Shown: in pieces, positions 9,753-16,872 of the stretch | Layout of the letters: every line of letters begins with the position of its first letter | Numbering within the stretch: the first letter of the stretch is position 1 | From: an uncultured Bacteroidales bacterium | GTDB taxonomy: Bacteria; Bacteroidota; Bacteroidia; Bacteroidales; Tenuifilaceae | Assembly (NCBI GenBank): GCA_937926785.1 | Contig: CALBBQ010000026.1 | Coordinates: 30,024-94,023, forward strand | Length of the DNA stretch: 64,000 bases | Direction of reading: 5' to 3' | Position numbers and translations under genes: made by a program | The notes under the pieces: model-generated | Seen by the model: the letters and a program-made list of their open reading frames with translations, nothing else | Databases searched by the model: none | What the model was told of the DNA's origin: nothing

Positions 9753-9788
9753 GGTCGGGTTATGGAATAGCCCGACCTTAGTTTTTTC
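9753..9788 (+). terminator. Intrinsic terminator of trxA
   Basis: GGTCGGG at 9753-9759 pairs with CCCGACC at 9771-9777, followed by TTAG and six T at 9782-9787. It separates trxA from the following LOG gene, whose start is only 16 bases beyond the tail. Confidence 0.85.
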
Positions 9789-9803
9789 TAAAAACTTAGA
9801 TAC

Positions 9804-10379
9804 ATGAAAATCTGTGTGTATTGTGCATCGAGCTCAAAAGTTGATGGTAAATACTTTGATGCCACAAGAATTTTAGCCGAGGATCTTGCGAAACGAAACA
9901 TAACCGTTGTTTACGGTGGTGGTTCACAGGGATTAATGGGCTGCCTTGCCGACACAGCGCTTGCCCATGGTGGAAAGGTGATTGGAATCCTACCCCGCTT
10001 TATGGAGAAGGTGGAATGGGGACACAAGAATCTTACAGAACTAATACTGGTAAAAGATATGCACGAGCGTAAACGGCTGCTGATTCAGGATGTTGACGCA
10101 GTTGTCGCGCTTCCCGGGGGGTGTGGCACCCTGGAAGAACTTATGGAGGTTATAACGCTTAAACGACTTGGTAAATTTACTAAGCCCATTATCATCCTTA
10201 ATACCGATAATTTTTACCATCACTTGAAGCTCCTGCTTCAGAAAATGATTGACGAACGCTTTATGCGGGTTGAGCATGGCGAGATTTGGCAGTTTGTGGA
10301 CACACCACAAGAAATTTTACCCGCAATTGAGAACGCCCCATATTGGGACTCAGATGCCATTCACTTTGCTGCAGTGTAG
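9804..10379 (+). CDS. LOG-family nucleotide phosphoribohydrolase
   Basis: 191 residues, full length for the LOG (lysine decarboxylase-like, TIGR00730) family. The diagnostic motifs are present: 'MHERKRLL' at 86-93 and 'PGGCGTLEE' at 104-112, plus the nucleotide-binding start 'CVYCASSS' and 'VYGGGSQGLMG'. Characterised members remove ribose 5-phosphate from adenosine-type nucleotides (cytokinin riboside monophosphates, AMP). In bacteria of this group the role is more likely purine nucleotide housekeeping than cytokinin production. The old name lysine decarboxylase is not supported. It has no clear operon partner. Confidence 0.85.
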   Translation: MKICVYCASSSKVDGKYFDATRILAEDLAKRNITVVYGGGSQGLMGCLADTALAHGGKVIGILPRFMEKVEWGHKNLTELILVKDMHERKRLLIQDVDAVVALPGGCGTLEELMEVITLKRLGKFTKPIIILNTDNFYHHLKLLLQKMIDERFMRVEHGEIWQFVDTPQEILPAIENAPYWDSDAIHFAAV

Positions 10380-10557
10380 GTATTAGCTAATGGATAGAAG
10401 TTAGACGACCGGGTTAAAACTTTTCCATTCATTACTGTAACAACCAAGCAGAACATAACCCTATTCATGTTAACAAAGCATTTTTTTAATCTGTTCCAGA
10501 GGTTTATTAACATATTCAGATATTTTAAACAACTTTGCGTCGTTTTTCTGTATTTCG

Positions 10558-11937
10558 ATGAAAGATTTTACCACCGGTAACGAGGCTAAACACATATTCC
10601 GCTTTGCGCTACCCATGCTCATAGGAAATGTGTTCCAACAGCTATACAACGTTGTAGATAGCATCATTGTTGGGCGCTACCTTGGCGACCAAGCCCTGGC
10701 TGCAGTGGGAGCCTCGTTCCCGATAATCTTCATGGTTATTGCCCTAATCATAGGGATTGGCATAGGCTCATCGGTTGTTATCTCGCAATACTTTGGAGCC
10801 AAGAACTACGAAAAAGTTAAACGGGCATCGGACACCACCTACATCTTTCTGTTCTTTGCCGGTATAGCCATAACCATTATAGGTTTACTGAGCGGTGAAT
10901 ACATATTCAGGCTGATGCGGCTCCCCGAAGAGTTACTCCCCTCGGCAAAAACGTACCTGGACATTTACATGTACGGCATGGTGGTGATGTTTGGATTCAA
11001 CTCCGTATCAAGCATATTGCGGGGTGTGGGCGATTCGAAAACCCCACTTTACTTTCTAATCGTTTCCACCTTATTGAATATCGCTCTCGATATTCTGTTT
11101 GTACTCGGATTTAAATGGGGAATAGCCGGAGCAGCATGGGCTACCGTTATTGCCCAAGCTTTCTCATTCATCATTGCAGCCCTCTACCTTGAACGACAGA
11201 AACACATGCTCCGCATAGGTTTCAGTAAAATAAAATTCGACTGGGAAATATTCCGGCAAACCGTTCGCATTGGCTTGCCTACCGGCATACAGCAAACCCT
11301 GGTAGCTCTTGGTGGAATGGCGCTAATGGGCATTGTAAATACCTTTGGCACTGAGGTAATTGCCGGATTCTCGGCCGCAAGCAGAATCGATTCACTTGCA
11401 GTAATACCCATCATGAACTTTGCCGCATCGCTTTCGGGTTTTGTTGGGCAAAATATCGGAGCAGGAAAAATTGACAGGGTAAAGCGTGGCCTTTGGGCCA
11501 CCATCAAGATGTCAGCTGCATTCAGCCTGCTTATCACTTTAATAATCCTAATCTGGGGCGATAAGATGATGGTGGTGTTCACCAAAAACCCGCAGGTGGT
11601 TGATATCGGCTACCACTACCTAATGGTAGTAAGCATTTTTTATGTAGTCTTTTCCGTTATGTTTTGCATCAATGGACTACTGCGTGGTGCCGGGGCAGCC
11701 GTGATCCCCATGTACATAACCCTCCTCTCGCTCTGGGTTGTTCGAATTCCGCTGGCATACCTGTTAAGCTATACCTTTAACCTGGGAGAGGCAGGAATTT
11801 GGTGGTCAATCCCCATTGGTTGGATGATGGGAGCAATGGGTTCCATTCTCTACTACCTGCTCGGAAACTGGAAAAACAAGTCGGTAGTAAAGCCTCATCT
11901 TTCCGATGATGAAGACGTTGTCAATGATATTGTTTAA
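10558..11937 (+). CDS. MATE-family multidrug/Na+ antiporter
   Basis: 459 residues with about twelve membrane helices in two similar halves, beginning 'EAKHIFRFALPMLIGNVFQQLYNVVDSIIVGRYLG', the classic N-terminal block of MATE exporters, repeated at about residue 235 as 'TVRIGLPTGIQQTLVALGG'. These inner-membrane proteins export cationic compounds or metabolites in exchange for Na+ or H+; the substrate cannot be read. The C-terminal tail is short and acidic. It is preceded by 178 bases without a clear full promoter (a CAACTTTG at 10530-10537 is a weak -7 candidate). Confidence 0.93.
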   Translation: MKDFTTGNEAKHIFRFALPMLIGNVFQQLYNVVDSIIVGRYLGDQALAAVGASFPIIFMVIALIIGIGIGSSVVISQYFGAKNYEKVKRASDTTYIFLFFAGIAITIIGLLSGEYIFRLMRLPEELLPSAKTYLDIYMYGMVVMFGFNSVSSILRGVGDSKTPLYFLIVSTLLNIALDILFVLGFKWGIAGAAWATVIAQAFSFIIAALYLERQKHMLRIGFSKIKFDWEIFRQTVRIGLPTGIQQTLVALGGMALMGIVNTFGTEVIAGFSAASRIDSLAVIPIMNFAASLSGFVGQNIGAGKIDRVKRGLWATIKMSAAFSLLITLIILIWGDKMMVVFTKNPQVVDIGYHYLMVVSIFYVVFSVMFCINGLLRGAGAAVIPMYITLLSLWVVRIPLAYLLSYTFNLGEAGIWWSIPIGWMMGAMGSILYYLLGNWKNKSVVKPHLSDDEDVVNDIV

Positions 11938-11948
11938 TTCGCTGGCAG

Positions 11949-11979
11949 TTTGACCTACTCCTAAAAAATATTACCTTTG
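11949..11979 (+). promoter_or_regulatory. Complete Bacteroidota-type promoter
   Basis: TTTG at 11949-11952, exactly 19 bases, then TACCTTTG at 11972-11979. This is a full match to the -33/-7 consensus of the main Bacteroidota sigma factor. It lies 29 bases before the start at 12009. Confidence 0.8.
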
Positions 11980-12008
11980 CACAACACAAAATTCTAAAAA
12001 CATATGCT

Positions 12009-12293
12009 ATGGCAAGTAAAAGGAATTTGAAAAAAGATTTCGACTACCTGGTTAGCGAGGTTATCAGCGATTGCTACACCTATATGCTTATTAACGGCGA
12101 CAAGAAACGCGATGAGGCCATTGCAATCATCGAGTCCATACTCGATAAACGTAACGACCTCATTCACCGCATTAAGCACCCCGCCAAAAAGGATGACCGA
12201 AAGGCGGTTAAGAATCATTACCGCGAGGTTCAGAACGACATGCTCAAGGCCATCGACGAAAGCTTCACCAAGCTTAGCGAGCTGACAAAGTAG
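12009..12293 (+). CDS. Small charged helical protein, conserved type, function unknown
   Basis: 94 residues, no signal peptide or membrane segment. The sequence is rich in Lys, Asp and Glu and looks all-helical (for example 'KKRDEAIAIIESILDKRNDL' and 'LKAIDESFTKLSELTK'). The coding pattern, its own consensus promoter and its own terminator make it a real single-gene unit. It resembles small conserved hypothetical proteins common in Bacteroidales, but I cannot name a family or role. Confidence 0.75.
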   Translation: MASKRNLKKDFDYLVSEVISDCYTYMLINGDKKRDEAIAIIESILDKRNDLIHRIKHPAKKDDRKAVKNHYREVQNDMLKAIDESFTKLSELTK

Positions 12294-12319
12294 CGCATAA
12301 ATTCCATTTATACAAAGCA

Positions 12320-12350
12320 AGCCCGGCTCGACACCGGGTTTTACTTTTTT
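12320..12350 (+). terminator. Intrinsic terminator of the small protein gene
   Basis: CCCGG at 12322-12326 and CCGGG at 12334-12338, then TTTTACTTTTTT. Short but GC-rich stem directly after the stop at 12293. Confidence 0.7.
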
Positions 12351-12385
12351 ATTAATTCACCTTCAAGTCTGCGTGATTTAATTCT

Positions 12386-12393
12386 TAACTTTG
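12386..12393 (+). promoter_or_regulatory. -7 promoter box before the LTA-synthase-like gene
   Basis: TAACTTTG matches TAnnTTTG. An in-frame TTG at 12391 falls inside this box, so it cannot be the start codon of the transcript made here; the ATG at 12412 is the sensible start. Confidence 0.55.
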
Positions 12394-12411
12394 ACCCCCA
12401 AAAAAACTAAT

Positions 12412-14373
12412 ATGGTTAAGGAATTCCGGCAATACTTCTCCGATATCAACCCGAAAGGGAATATCTACCTGATGTTGGTTTGGCGTTTTAACCTTTTAAT
12501 GCTGATTTTTTCCCTCTGCAGGGTTCTGTTCTACCTATTCAACGTCGATTTTTTTCCAAACGTAACCAGCAAAGGGTTGCTCCGAATACTTGCGGGTGGG
12601 CTATGGTTCGATACCAGCGCCTTACTTTACACCAACCTTCTGTACTTTGTGCTATTCCTGATTCCTTTTACTTTCAGATATAACGCATGGTATCAGAAAG
12701 CGCTCAAATTTCTTTTTGTAATAACCAACAGTATTGCGATTGGAGCAAACTGTGCCGATTTTATCTACTTCCGCTTTACCATGAGGCGGACTACGGCTAC
12801 CGTTTTTGATGAATTCAAGCACGAGACTAACTTTGGCTCCCTAATCCCCAGGTTTATTGCCGATTATTGGTACGTATTTCTGATTTGGATTGCCCTTACA
12901 GCTCTGCTGGTTTTGCTATATGGCCGTATCCGTCCGATAGTCAAAAGAAAAGGCTACAAGTTTCACCTGGTTTACGGCATAAATGGCATGGTTTTATTGC
13001 TGGTATTCGCCACGCTGATGGTGGGCGGAATGAGAGGTGGGTTCCGCCATAGCACCAGGCCTATCACCCTAAGCAATGCGGGGCAGTATGTATCGGAACC
13101 ACTTGAGGCAGCAATAGTTCTCAACACTCCTTTTGCCATATACCGCACGCTTGGGAAAAAATCGCTGGTTAAGGTGGATTACTATAAAACTCCCGAGGAA
13201 CTTGAAATTGCCTACACCCCCATTCACAAACCCGAACCCACAGATAGCCTGAAACGAATGAATGTGGTAATTTTTATACTCGAAAGCTTTGGGCGGGAAT
13301 ACATAGGCGCATACAACCAACACCTTAAAGAACAGGGTTATAATGGGTTTACCCCATTTCTGGACTCTCTGATTAATCATTCACTCTGGTACAGGTACTC
13401 ATTCGGGAATGGGAGAAAATCGATTGATGGTATGCCTTCGGTGCTGGCAAGCATTCCCATGTTCGTGGAGCCTTACTTCTTAACCAGCTACTCCGGTAAC
13501 AAAATCAACAGCATCGCGTCGCTGCTGAGGGCCGAGGGCTATCACACTGCTTTTTTCCATGGAGCACCAAATGGGTCAATGGGTTTCCAAGCATTTGCCA
13601 ACGTAGCAGGTTTTGAGGAGTACTACGGGATGAGCGAATACCCTAATCCTAAGGATTTTGATGGTATGTGGGGCGTGTGGGACGAAGAGTTCTTCCAGTT
13701 TTTTGCCCAAAAGCTCAATGGGTTTCGCCAGCCCTTCTGTGCAGCGCTGTTTTCAGTTTCCTCGCATCATCCGTTCAAGGTTCCCGAACGCTACGAGGGG
13801 AAGTTCCCTAAGGGAACCCTACCCATCCATCAGTGCATTGCATACACCGATTACTCTTTAAAACGATTTTTCGAAACCGTTTCAAAGATGGAGTGGTATT
13901 CCAATACGCTCTTTGTGATTACCGCCGACCATCCAAACCAAACCTACTTTCCTGAGTATCAGACCAGTGTGGGCTCCTTTGCTGTACCCTTAGTTTTTTA
14001 CCGCCCCGACAACAGCCTAAGTGGCCAAAAGGATGAACTCGCACAGCAAATTGATATCATGCCATCTATTTTAGGTTACCTGAACTACGGCAAGCCATTC
14101 GTTGCATTTGGGCGTAACATTTTCGATTCCAACACTAAACCTTTCGTAGTTAACTACACCAATGGTTGCTACCAGCTCTATCTGGATAGCCTCGCTCTTA
14201 TTTTTGACGGCTCAAAAACAATAGGCCTGTACGACATAAGAACAGACCTGATGCTTGCCAAAAACCTTCAGAACCAGTTGCCTGATGCGGTAAAGCAGAT
14301 GGAAAGCAAACTAAAAGCCATAGTTCAGCAGTACAATTCCAGAATGATTGAGGACAAATTGGTGGTCAGATAG
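12412..14373 (+). CDS. LTA-synthase-like (sulfatase-fold) membrane phosphotransferase
   Basis: 653 residues from the ATG at 12412. About five hydrophobic helices occupy the first 200 residues; the rest is a soluble sulfatase/alkaline-phosphatase-fold domain outside the membrane. Motifs: 'FILESFGREYIG' (metal ligand Glu), the likely nucleophile S337 in 'GRKSIDGMPS', 'FHGAPNGSMGF' and 'FVITADHPNQ' near the end. This is the architecture of LtaS and of phosphoethanolamine/phosphoglycerol transferases that modify glycolipids or glycans of the envelope. Bacteroidota have no lipoteichoic acid, so a headgroup or glycan phosphotransferase is more likely than LTA synthesis. The gene ends 2 bases from a convergent lipoprotein gene. 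Confidence 0.85.
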   Translation: MVKEFRQYFSDINPKGNIYLMLVWRFNLLMLIFSLCRVLFYLFNVDFFPNVTSKGLLRILAGGLWFDTSALLYTNLLYFVLFLIPFTFRYNAWYQKALKFLFVITNSIAIGANCADFIYFRFTMRRTTATVFDEFKHETNFGSLIPRFIADYWYVFLIWIALTALLVLLYGRIRPIVKRKGYKFHLVYGINGMVLLLVFATLMVGGMRGGFRHSTRPITLSNAGQYVSEPLEAAIVLNTPFAIYRTLGKKSLVKVDYYKTPEELEIAYTPIHKPEPTDSLKRMNVVIFILESFGREYIGAYNQHLKEQGYNGFTPFLDSLINHSLWYRYSFGNGRKSIDGMPSVLASIPMFVEPYFLTSYSGNKINSIASLLRAEGYHTAFFHGAPNGSMGFQAFANVAGFEEYYGMSEYPNPKDFDGMWGVWDEEFFQFFAQKLNGFRQPFCAALFSVSSHHPFKVPERYEGKFPKGTLPIHQCIAYTDYSLKRFFETVSKMEWYSNTLFVITADHPNQTYFPEYQTSVGSFAVPLVFYRPDNSLSGQKDELAQQIDIMPSILGYLNYGKPFVAFGRNIFDSNTKPFVVNYTNGCYQLYLDSLALIFDGSKTIGLYDIRTDLMLAKNLQNQLPDAVKQMESKLKAIVQQYNSRMIEDKLVVR

Positions 14374-14375
14374 GT

Positions 14376-14807
14376 TTAGTTGTAAACCCTAACGTAATCG
14401 CCATTCCATAAAACCCTGTAGCGTTTCAACGGGTATCCATCTTTTGGATACCCAAAATTTACCAGGTAGTAAACTGTATTGCAATGTGGGCAGGTAGCAG
14501 TACCTGAGCCATTGACATCCAGGTTAACCGAGTAGTTGATATCGATATGCTTTGGGCATGTTGCATCAAATGCGAGCAACTCGTTTTCGGCACTACGAAA
14601 AATAATTACCCCATTGCCCCGGTAACCATATCCATCAACCTTAACTGCTCCCATCACCACATTGAGATTCACATATGCCGGCTCCTTAAGATTGAACTCA
14701 AGGTTTACGGGTACATCGGGTATCACATCATCAATTTTATCATCGCAGGCACTAAAGCCAAACCAAAAGCTTGCAAAAAGCAAAATATAGATTATCTTTG
14801 TTTGCAT
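14376..14807 (-). CDS. Lipoprotein with Rieske-like Cys/His pairs
   Basis: 143 residues from the ATG at 14807; an upstream in-frame Met would spoil the signal. The N-terminus 'MQTKIIYILLFASFWFGFSAC' ends in a lipobox (FSAC), so the mature protein is lipid-anchored. The body has 'FDATCPKH' and 'GTATCPHCNTVYYL', spaced like the two ligand loops of Rieske domains. True Rieske proteins use CxH and CxxH; here the first is C-x2-H and the second C-x2-C, so it may bind zinc or an unusual cluster, or have lost the cluster. 'GNGVIIFRSAENELLAFDATC' matches the strand order of the Rieske fold. Partner enzyme unknown. Its promoter region overlaps that of the divergent gene at 14833. Confidence 0.7.
   Translation of the reverse strand: MQTKIIYILLFASFWFGFSACDDKIDDVIPDVPVNLEFNLKEPAYVNLNVVMGAVKVDGYGYRGNGVIIFRSAENELLAFDATCPKHIDINYSVNLDVNGSGTATCPHCNTVYYLVNFGYPKDGYPLKRYRVLWNGDYVRVYN
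14793..14800 (+). promoter_or_regulatory. -7 box of the gene at 14833
   Basis: TATCTTTG on the plus strand, with CTTG (three of four bases of TTTG) exactly 19 bases upstream at 14770-14773. It lies inside the 5' end of the divergent Rieske-like lipoprotein gene. Confidence 0.5.
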
Positions 14808-14832
14808 ACAACGATGTTGATTAACCGGAAAC

Positions 14833-15216
14833 TTGGTCAAAGGTAAAAAAAAGGTTTGGTATCTGTTGCTAATAGTTATACTGCTTTTTACCGGATGTGG
14901 AAAGCAATTGGCACCATCGCCGATTCCGGCAACACCCGGAAAAACAGAACGGCAAATAAAGCGAGAGGAAAGATACAGGGCTTGGCAGGCCTACTGGCAT
15001 AAACGTAAAACAGAGAAGCTTACCCGTAAGGCAAATGCCAAGTCCGAGAAAAGAAAACGGCAGGAGGCTAAAGTAGAGAAAAAAACTGCCGAAAGGCAAC
15101 TTAAGAAACAGCACCCCGAGGTGCAACAGCGGATGAAGGAATCGCAGAAGGAAGCCGAGAAAAACAGACCTTACCGAACATTACGACAACGATTGCGTTT
15201 TTGGAAATATAAGTAA
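14833..15216 (+). CDS. Very basic small lipoprotein, function unknown
   Basis: 127 residues starting with TTG; a stop codon at 14818-14820 in this frame and the lack of ATG leave TTG at 14833 as the only sensible start, with GGAAA a few bases upstream. The N-terminus has a lysine-rich head, a hydrophobic core 'WYLLLIVILLF' and the lipobox 'FTGC', so it is a lipoprotein. The remainder is almost all Lys, Arg, Glu and Gln and probably one long charged helix or coiled coil (KREERYRAWQAYWHKRK, EKRKRQEAKVEKKTAERQ). Such proteins may bridge envelope layers or bind acidic polymers; this is inference. Ten bases separate it from the next gene. Confidence 0.65.
   Translation: MVKGKKKVWYLLLIVILLFTGCGKQLAPSPIPATPGKTERQIKREERYRAWQAYWHKRKTEKLTRKANAKSEKRKRQEAKVEKKTAERQLKKQHPEVQQRMKESQKEAEKNRPYRTLRQRLRFWKYK
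14838..14845 (-). promoter_or_regulatory. -7 box of the Rieske-like lipoprotein gene
   Basis: CAAAGGTA on the plus strand reads TACCTTTG on the minus strand, a full TAnnTTTG match, 31 bases before the start at 14807. It overlaps the first codons of the gene on the other strand. No good -33 box was found. Confidence 0.45.
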
Positions 15217-15226
15217 ACCAAACAGT

Positions 15227-15841
15227 ATGGACTTCGGAGATTTTATCTATATTATCATTGCTATTGCACTTGCAATACTCAATGCGGCAGCCAATAGCAA
15301 GAAAAAGAAAGCGGCCATGCAAAGAAAGCAAGAGGCAGCACCTATACCCACATCATCCGACGAGGATGAACTCAAACGAAAGCTGCAGGAGCTGCTCGGC
15401 CAGGAAGTGGTATTTGTTGATGAACCAGAAACCAAAACTGAAGCCGCACAGAGTCCACAAAGCCATGAAACTTCAGAGACTGCCTTTGATGAACAATGGC
15501 AGCACGAGGAGGCAGCAAGCACATACGAGTATTCCGAACCCCTTGACAAACCTTTATCCGAAGCGGAGCTTTACCCCATCCAGGAGCAAAAGCCTATTGA
15601 TGTTTCAACCCCAGTGGAATACACCCCAATTGACATTGCTGAATCGAAGGTAGAAGGCCCCATTGGCGATTACGATTACCAGGAATCTTTCGATGCCAGC
15701 CTTGAACAAGTTGAGCCTGATGAAGAAAACGAAGGTGCGCATGAACAACAGATGGAACTTGCCAAGGAGTCCTTCTTAGCTGACTTTGACCCGGCAAAGG
15801 CTTTGGTTTACTCAGAAATTATCCGCCCAAAATTTTTTTAG
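15227..15841 (+). CDS. Membrane-anchored acidic protein, function unknown
   Basis: 204 residues. An N-terminal hydrophobic helix 'DFIYIIIAIALAILNAAA' is followed at once by 'SKKKKAAMQRKQ', so the protein is anchored with its tail most likely in the cytoplasm. A short predicted amphipathic helix 'DEDELKRKLQELLGQEV' comes next, then a long low-complexity acidic region rich in Glu, Pro, Ser and Thr, and a conserved-looking end 'ADFDPAKALVYSEIIRPKFF'. The pattern (anchor, disordered tail, short conserved terminal peptide) is seen in small Bacteroidota membrane proteins, but I cannot name the family. It pairs with the preceding basic lipoprotein gene. Confidence 0.7.
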   Translation: MDFGDFIYIIIAIALAILNAAANSKKKKAAMQRKQEAAPIPTSSDEDELKRKLQELLGQEVVFVDEPETKTEAAQSPQSHETSETAFDEQWQHEEAASTYEYSEPLDKPLSEAELYPIQEQKPIDVSTPVEYTPIDIAESKVEGPIGDYDYQESFDASLEQVEPDEENEGAHEQQMELAKESFLADFDPAKALVYSEIIRPKFF

Positions 15842-15879
15842 CGCATTCAGTTTTTTTCAATTTATGATTTGATTTTTTA

Positions 15880-15887
15880 TATCTTTG
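15880..15887 (+). promoter_or_regulatory. -7 promoter box of greA
   Basis: TATCTTTG, a full TAnnTTTG match, 61 bases before the greA start. A start of transcription near 15894 would place the hairpin at 15898-15919 at the very 5' end of the mRNA. Confidence 0.55.
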
Positions 15888-15897
15888 CAAGCAAAGA

Positions 15898-15930
15898 GTT
15901 CCGATTTCCCTGTCGGGATTCTTTTTTATT
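15898..15930 (+). terminator. Terminator-like hairpin in the greA leader
   Basis: GTTCCGA at 15898-15904, loop of eight, TCGGGAT at 15913-15919 (seven pairs, two of them G-T), then TTC and six T. It stands downstream of the greA -7 box and upstream of the greA start, so it either ends read-through from the previous gene or attenuates greA itself. Confidence 0.5.
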
Positions 15931-15948
15931 TCATACTAAGGAGGAAAA

Positions 15949-16422
15949 ATGACAAAGGTAACCTATTTAACAGAGGAAGGCTTACAGAAACTTCGTAAAG
16001 AACTTGAGCACCTCAAGTCAGTTGAGCGTCCGGCAATATCACGAATGATAGCTGAAGCACGCGACAAAGGCGACCTATCAGAAAATGCTGAGTACGATGC
16101 TGCTAAAGAAGCCCAGGGTATGCTTGAGATGCGCATTGCCAAGCTTGAGGATTTGATTGCCAATGCCCGTATTATTGATGAATCAAAAATCGATACTACC
16201 CATGTACAAATTCTGAACAAGGTTAAAATAAAAAACCTCAAGACCAATGCTGTGGTTGAATACACCCTGGTAGCAGAATCGGAAGCGAACCTGAAGGAGA
16301 ACAAGCTCTCCATTGCCACACCAATAGCCAAGGCTTTAATTGGTAAAAAGGTGGGCGATGTAGTTGATGTTCAGGTGCCTTCGGGTCTCATGCGATTTGA
16401 GATTTTAGAAATATCACTCTAA
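15949..16422 (+). CDS. greA: Transcription elongation factor GreA
   Basis: 157 residues, full length. The N-terminal coiled-coil finger carries 'ARDKGDLSENAEYDAAKE', with the acidic Asp-Glu tip that enters the RNA polymerase secondary channel and helps cut backtracked RNA. The C-terminal FKBP-like domain ends 'VGDVVDVQVPSGLMRFEILEIS'. The start is set by AAGGAGG at 15938-15944, four bases before the ATG, an unusually complete Shine-Dalgarno sequence for this phylum. It is followed after 13 bases by a HIT-family gene, so the two form a short operon. Confidence 0.96.
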   Translation: MTKVTYLTEEGLQKLRKELEHLKSVERPAISRMIAEARDKGDLSENAEYDAAKEAQGMLEMRIAKLEDLIANARIIDESKIDTTHVQILNKVKIKNLKTNAVVEYTLVAESEANLKENKLSIATPIAKALIGKKVGDVVDVQVPSGLMRFEILEISL

Positions 16423-16435
16423 AAACTTTCCATCT

Positions 16436-16837
16436 ATGGCAACAATCTTCAGTCGTATAGTTAAAGGCGAGATACCCTCATATAAGGTAGCCGAAGATGA
16501 ACGGTACTTCGCCTTTCTAGACATCAACCCGTTGGCTAAAGGACATACGCTGGTTATTCCAAAGGTAGAGGTTGACTACCTTTTCGACCTTGAACCAGAC
16601 ACCCTGGCTGGGCTAACGATTTTTGCACAACGAGTAGCAAAAGCGATAGAAAAGGTTGTGCCTTGTAAACGTATTGGGGTTGCGGTTCTGGGTCTGGAAG
16701 TACCCCATGCCCACATTCACCTGGTACCGCTCAACCATGAGTCAGACATCGACTTTCATAAACCTAAGCTGAAGCTAAGCCAGGAAGAGTTCTCCGAGCT
16801 CGCCAGCCATATTGCAGCTGAATTTAGCAAGCAGTAA
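16436..16837 (+). CDS. HIT-family nucleotide hydrolase/transferase
   Basis: 133 residues with the HIT signature 'HAHIHLVPL' (HxHxHxx with the nucleophile as middle His) and the N-terminal 'FSRIVKGEIPSYKVAEDERYFAFLDINP' block of the Hint/PKCI branch. Members act on AMP-linked compounds such as AMP-lysine or dinucleoside polyphosphates; the natural substrate in bacteria is poorly defined. It is cytoplasmic and co-transcribed with greA. A terminator overlaps its stop codon. Confidence 0.9.
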   Translation: MATIFSRIVKGEIPSYKVAEDERYFAFLDINPLAKGHTLVIPKVEVDYLFDLEPDTLAGLTIFAQRVAKAIEKVVPCKRIGVAVLGLEVPHAHIHLVPLNHESDIDFHKPKLKLSQEEFSELASHIAAEFSKQ

Positions 16838-16858
16838 GCCCTGGCAAAGGGCTTTTTT
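16837..16858 (+). terminator. Intrinsic terminator of greA-HIT
   Basis: AGCCCT at 16837-16842, loop GGCAA, AGGGCT at 16848-16853, then T-run. The stem starts on the last base of the stop codon. Confidence 0.75.
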
Positions 16859-16872
16859 CATTCTACTGGAGA

